Assembly (NCBI GenBank): GCA_025060055.1 | Contig: JANXCK010000207.1 | Coordinates: 1 to 7,009, forward strand | Source of the DNA: Fimbriimonadales bacterium | Lineage (GTDB): Bacteria; Armatimonadota; Fimbriimonadia; Fimbriimonadales; GBS-DC | Length of the DNA: 7,009 nt | Direction of reading: 5' to 3' | In this document: positions 6,936-7,009 of the stretch, piece by piece | Layout of the letters: the number at the start of each line of letters is the position of its first letter | How positions within the stretch are numbered: the stretch's first letter is position 1 | The notes under the pieces: model-generated | What the model was told of the DNA's origin: nothing | The model's input: only the letters and a program-made list of their open reading frames with translations | Databases searched by the model: none | Made by a program: the position numbers and the translations under genes

Positions 6936-7009
6936 ATGCTTCAGGCGTGGCTCAGCGCGCCGCGGGCACTTACCCTCCGCGAGGCAGCAATCCCCCAGCC
7001 CGCAGCTGG
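6936..7009 (+). CDS. Probable zinc-type medium-chain alcohol dehydrogenase, N-terminus only (3' end outside the window)
   Basis: Only the first 24 codons and two bases are present. They read MLQAWLSAPRALTLREAAIP followed by QPAAG. The pattern of an initial Met, a small aromatic strand, SAPR, then LTLRE and an IPQP turn is typical of the first beta strands of zinc-dependent medium-chain dehydrogenases (threonine dehydrogenase/sorbitol dehydrogenase-like), which oxidise alcohols with NAD(P). The zinc ligands and nucleotide-binding motif would lie beyond the window, so the substrate cannot be told. The ATG at 6936 is chosen because it gives this family-like start; there is no clear Shine-Dalgarno sequence. 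It begins 28 bases after the DUF418 stop codon on the same strand. The call rests on a short match and is moderate. Confidence 0.6.
   Translation, partial: MLQAWLSAPRALTLREAAIPQPAA

Overview
The window looks like ordinary chromosomal sequence from a GC-rich, probably environmental bacterium. The rows of short dispersed palindromes between genes, the GC-rich but not extreme composition and the near-leaderless promoters bring hot-spring or deep-branching lineages such as Armatimonadota to mind. That placement is a guess from general resemblance, not a result.

Layout from left to right. (1) The 3' end of a plus-strand gene ending in a rhodanese domain, closed by a good intrinsic terminator (about 369-404). 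(2) A 310 bp convergent spacer (347-656) filled with palindromic repeats. (3) A minus-strand block transcribed right to left: obg (4567 to 3290), sdhC (3234 to 2539) and sdhA (2525 to 657). sdhC and sdhA encode the membrane cytochrome b and the flavoprotein of a Bacillus-type (type B) succinate:quinone oxidoreductase. The iron-sulfur subunit gene sdhB, which normally follows sdhA, is absent. (4) A divergent 156 bp promoter region, then a plus-strand gene for a tiny stand-alone LuxR-type helix-turn-helix protein (4724-4990), followed by a strong hairpin. (5) A roughly 670 bp gene-free stretch (4991-5659) holding a terminator-like hairpin, a MITE/REPIN-like element of nested inverted repeats (5161-5322) and a cluster of short GACGGCA/TGCCGTC palindromes (5339-5445). 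(6) A DUF418/YeiB-like polytopic membrane protein (5660-6907). (7) The first 24 codons of a probable zinc-type medium-chain dehydrogenase (6936 to the window edge).

How the genes relate: SdhC and SdhA would work together in the TCA cycle and respiratory chain, taking electrons from succinate to quinone, but need an SdhB encoded elsewhere. Obg is a ribosome-assembly and stress GTPase; it lies upstream of sdhC, but each gene has its own -10-like TATAAT, so a shared operon is possible but unproven. The remaining genes have no visible functional link.

The most notable non-coding signals are two copies of the same paired inverted repeat (501-588 and 5192-5289), one of them inside longer imperfect terminal inverted repeats, and -10-like boxes placed so close to the start codons of obg and the terminal dehydrogenase gene that their mRNAs would be nearly leaderless. 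I see no convincing new multi-gene system such as a defence or CRISPR locus in this window.
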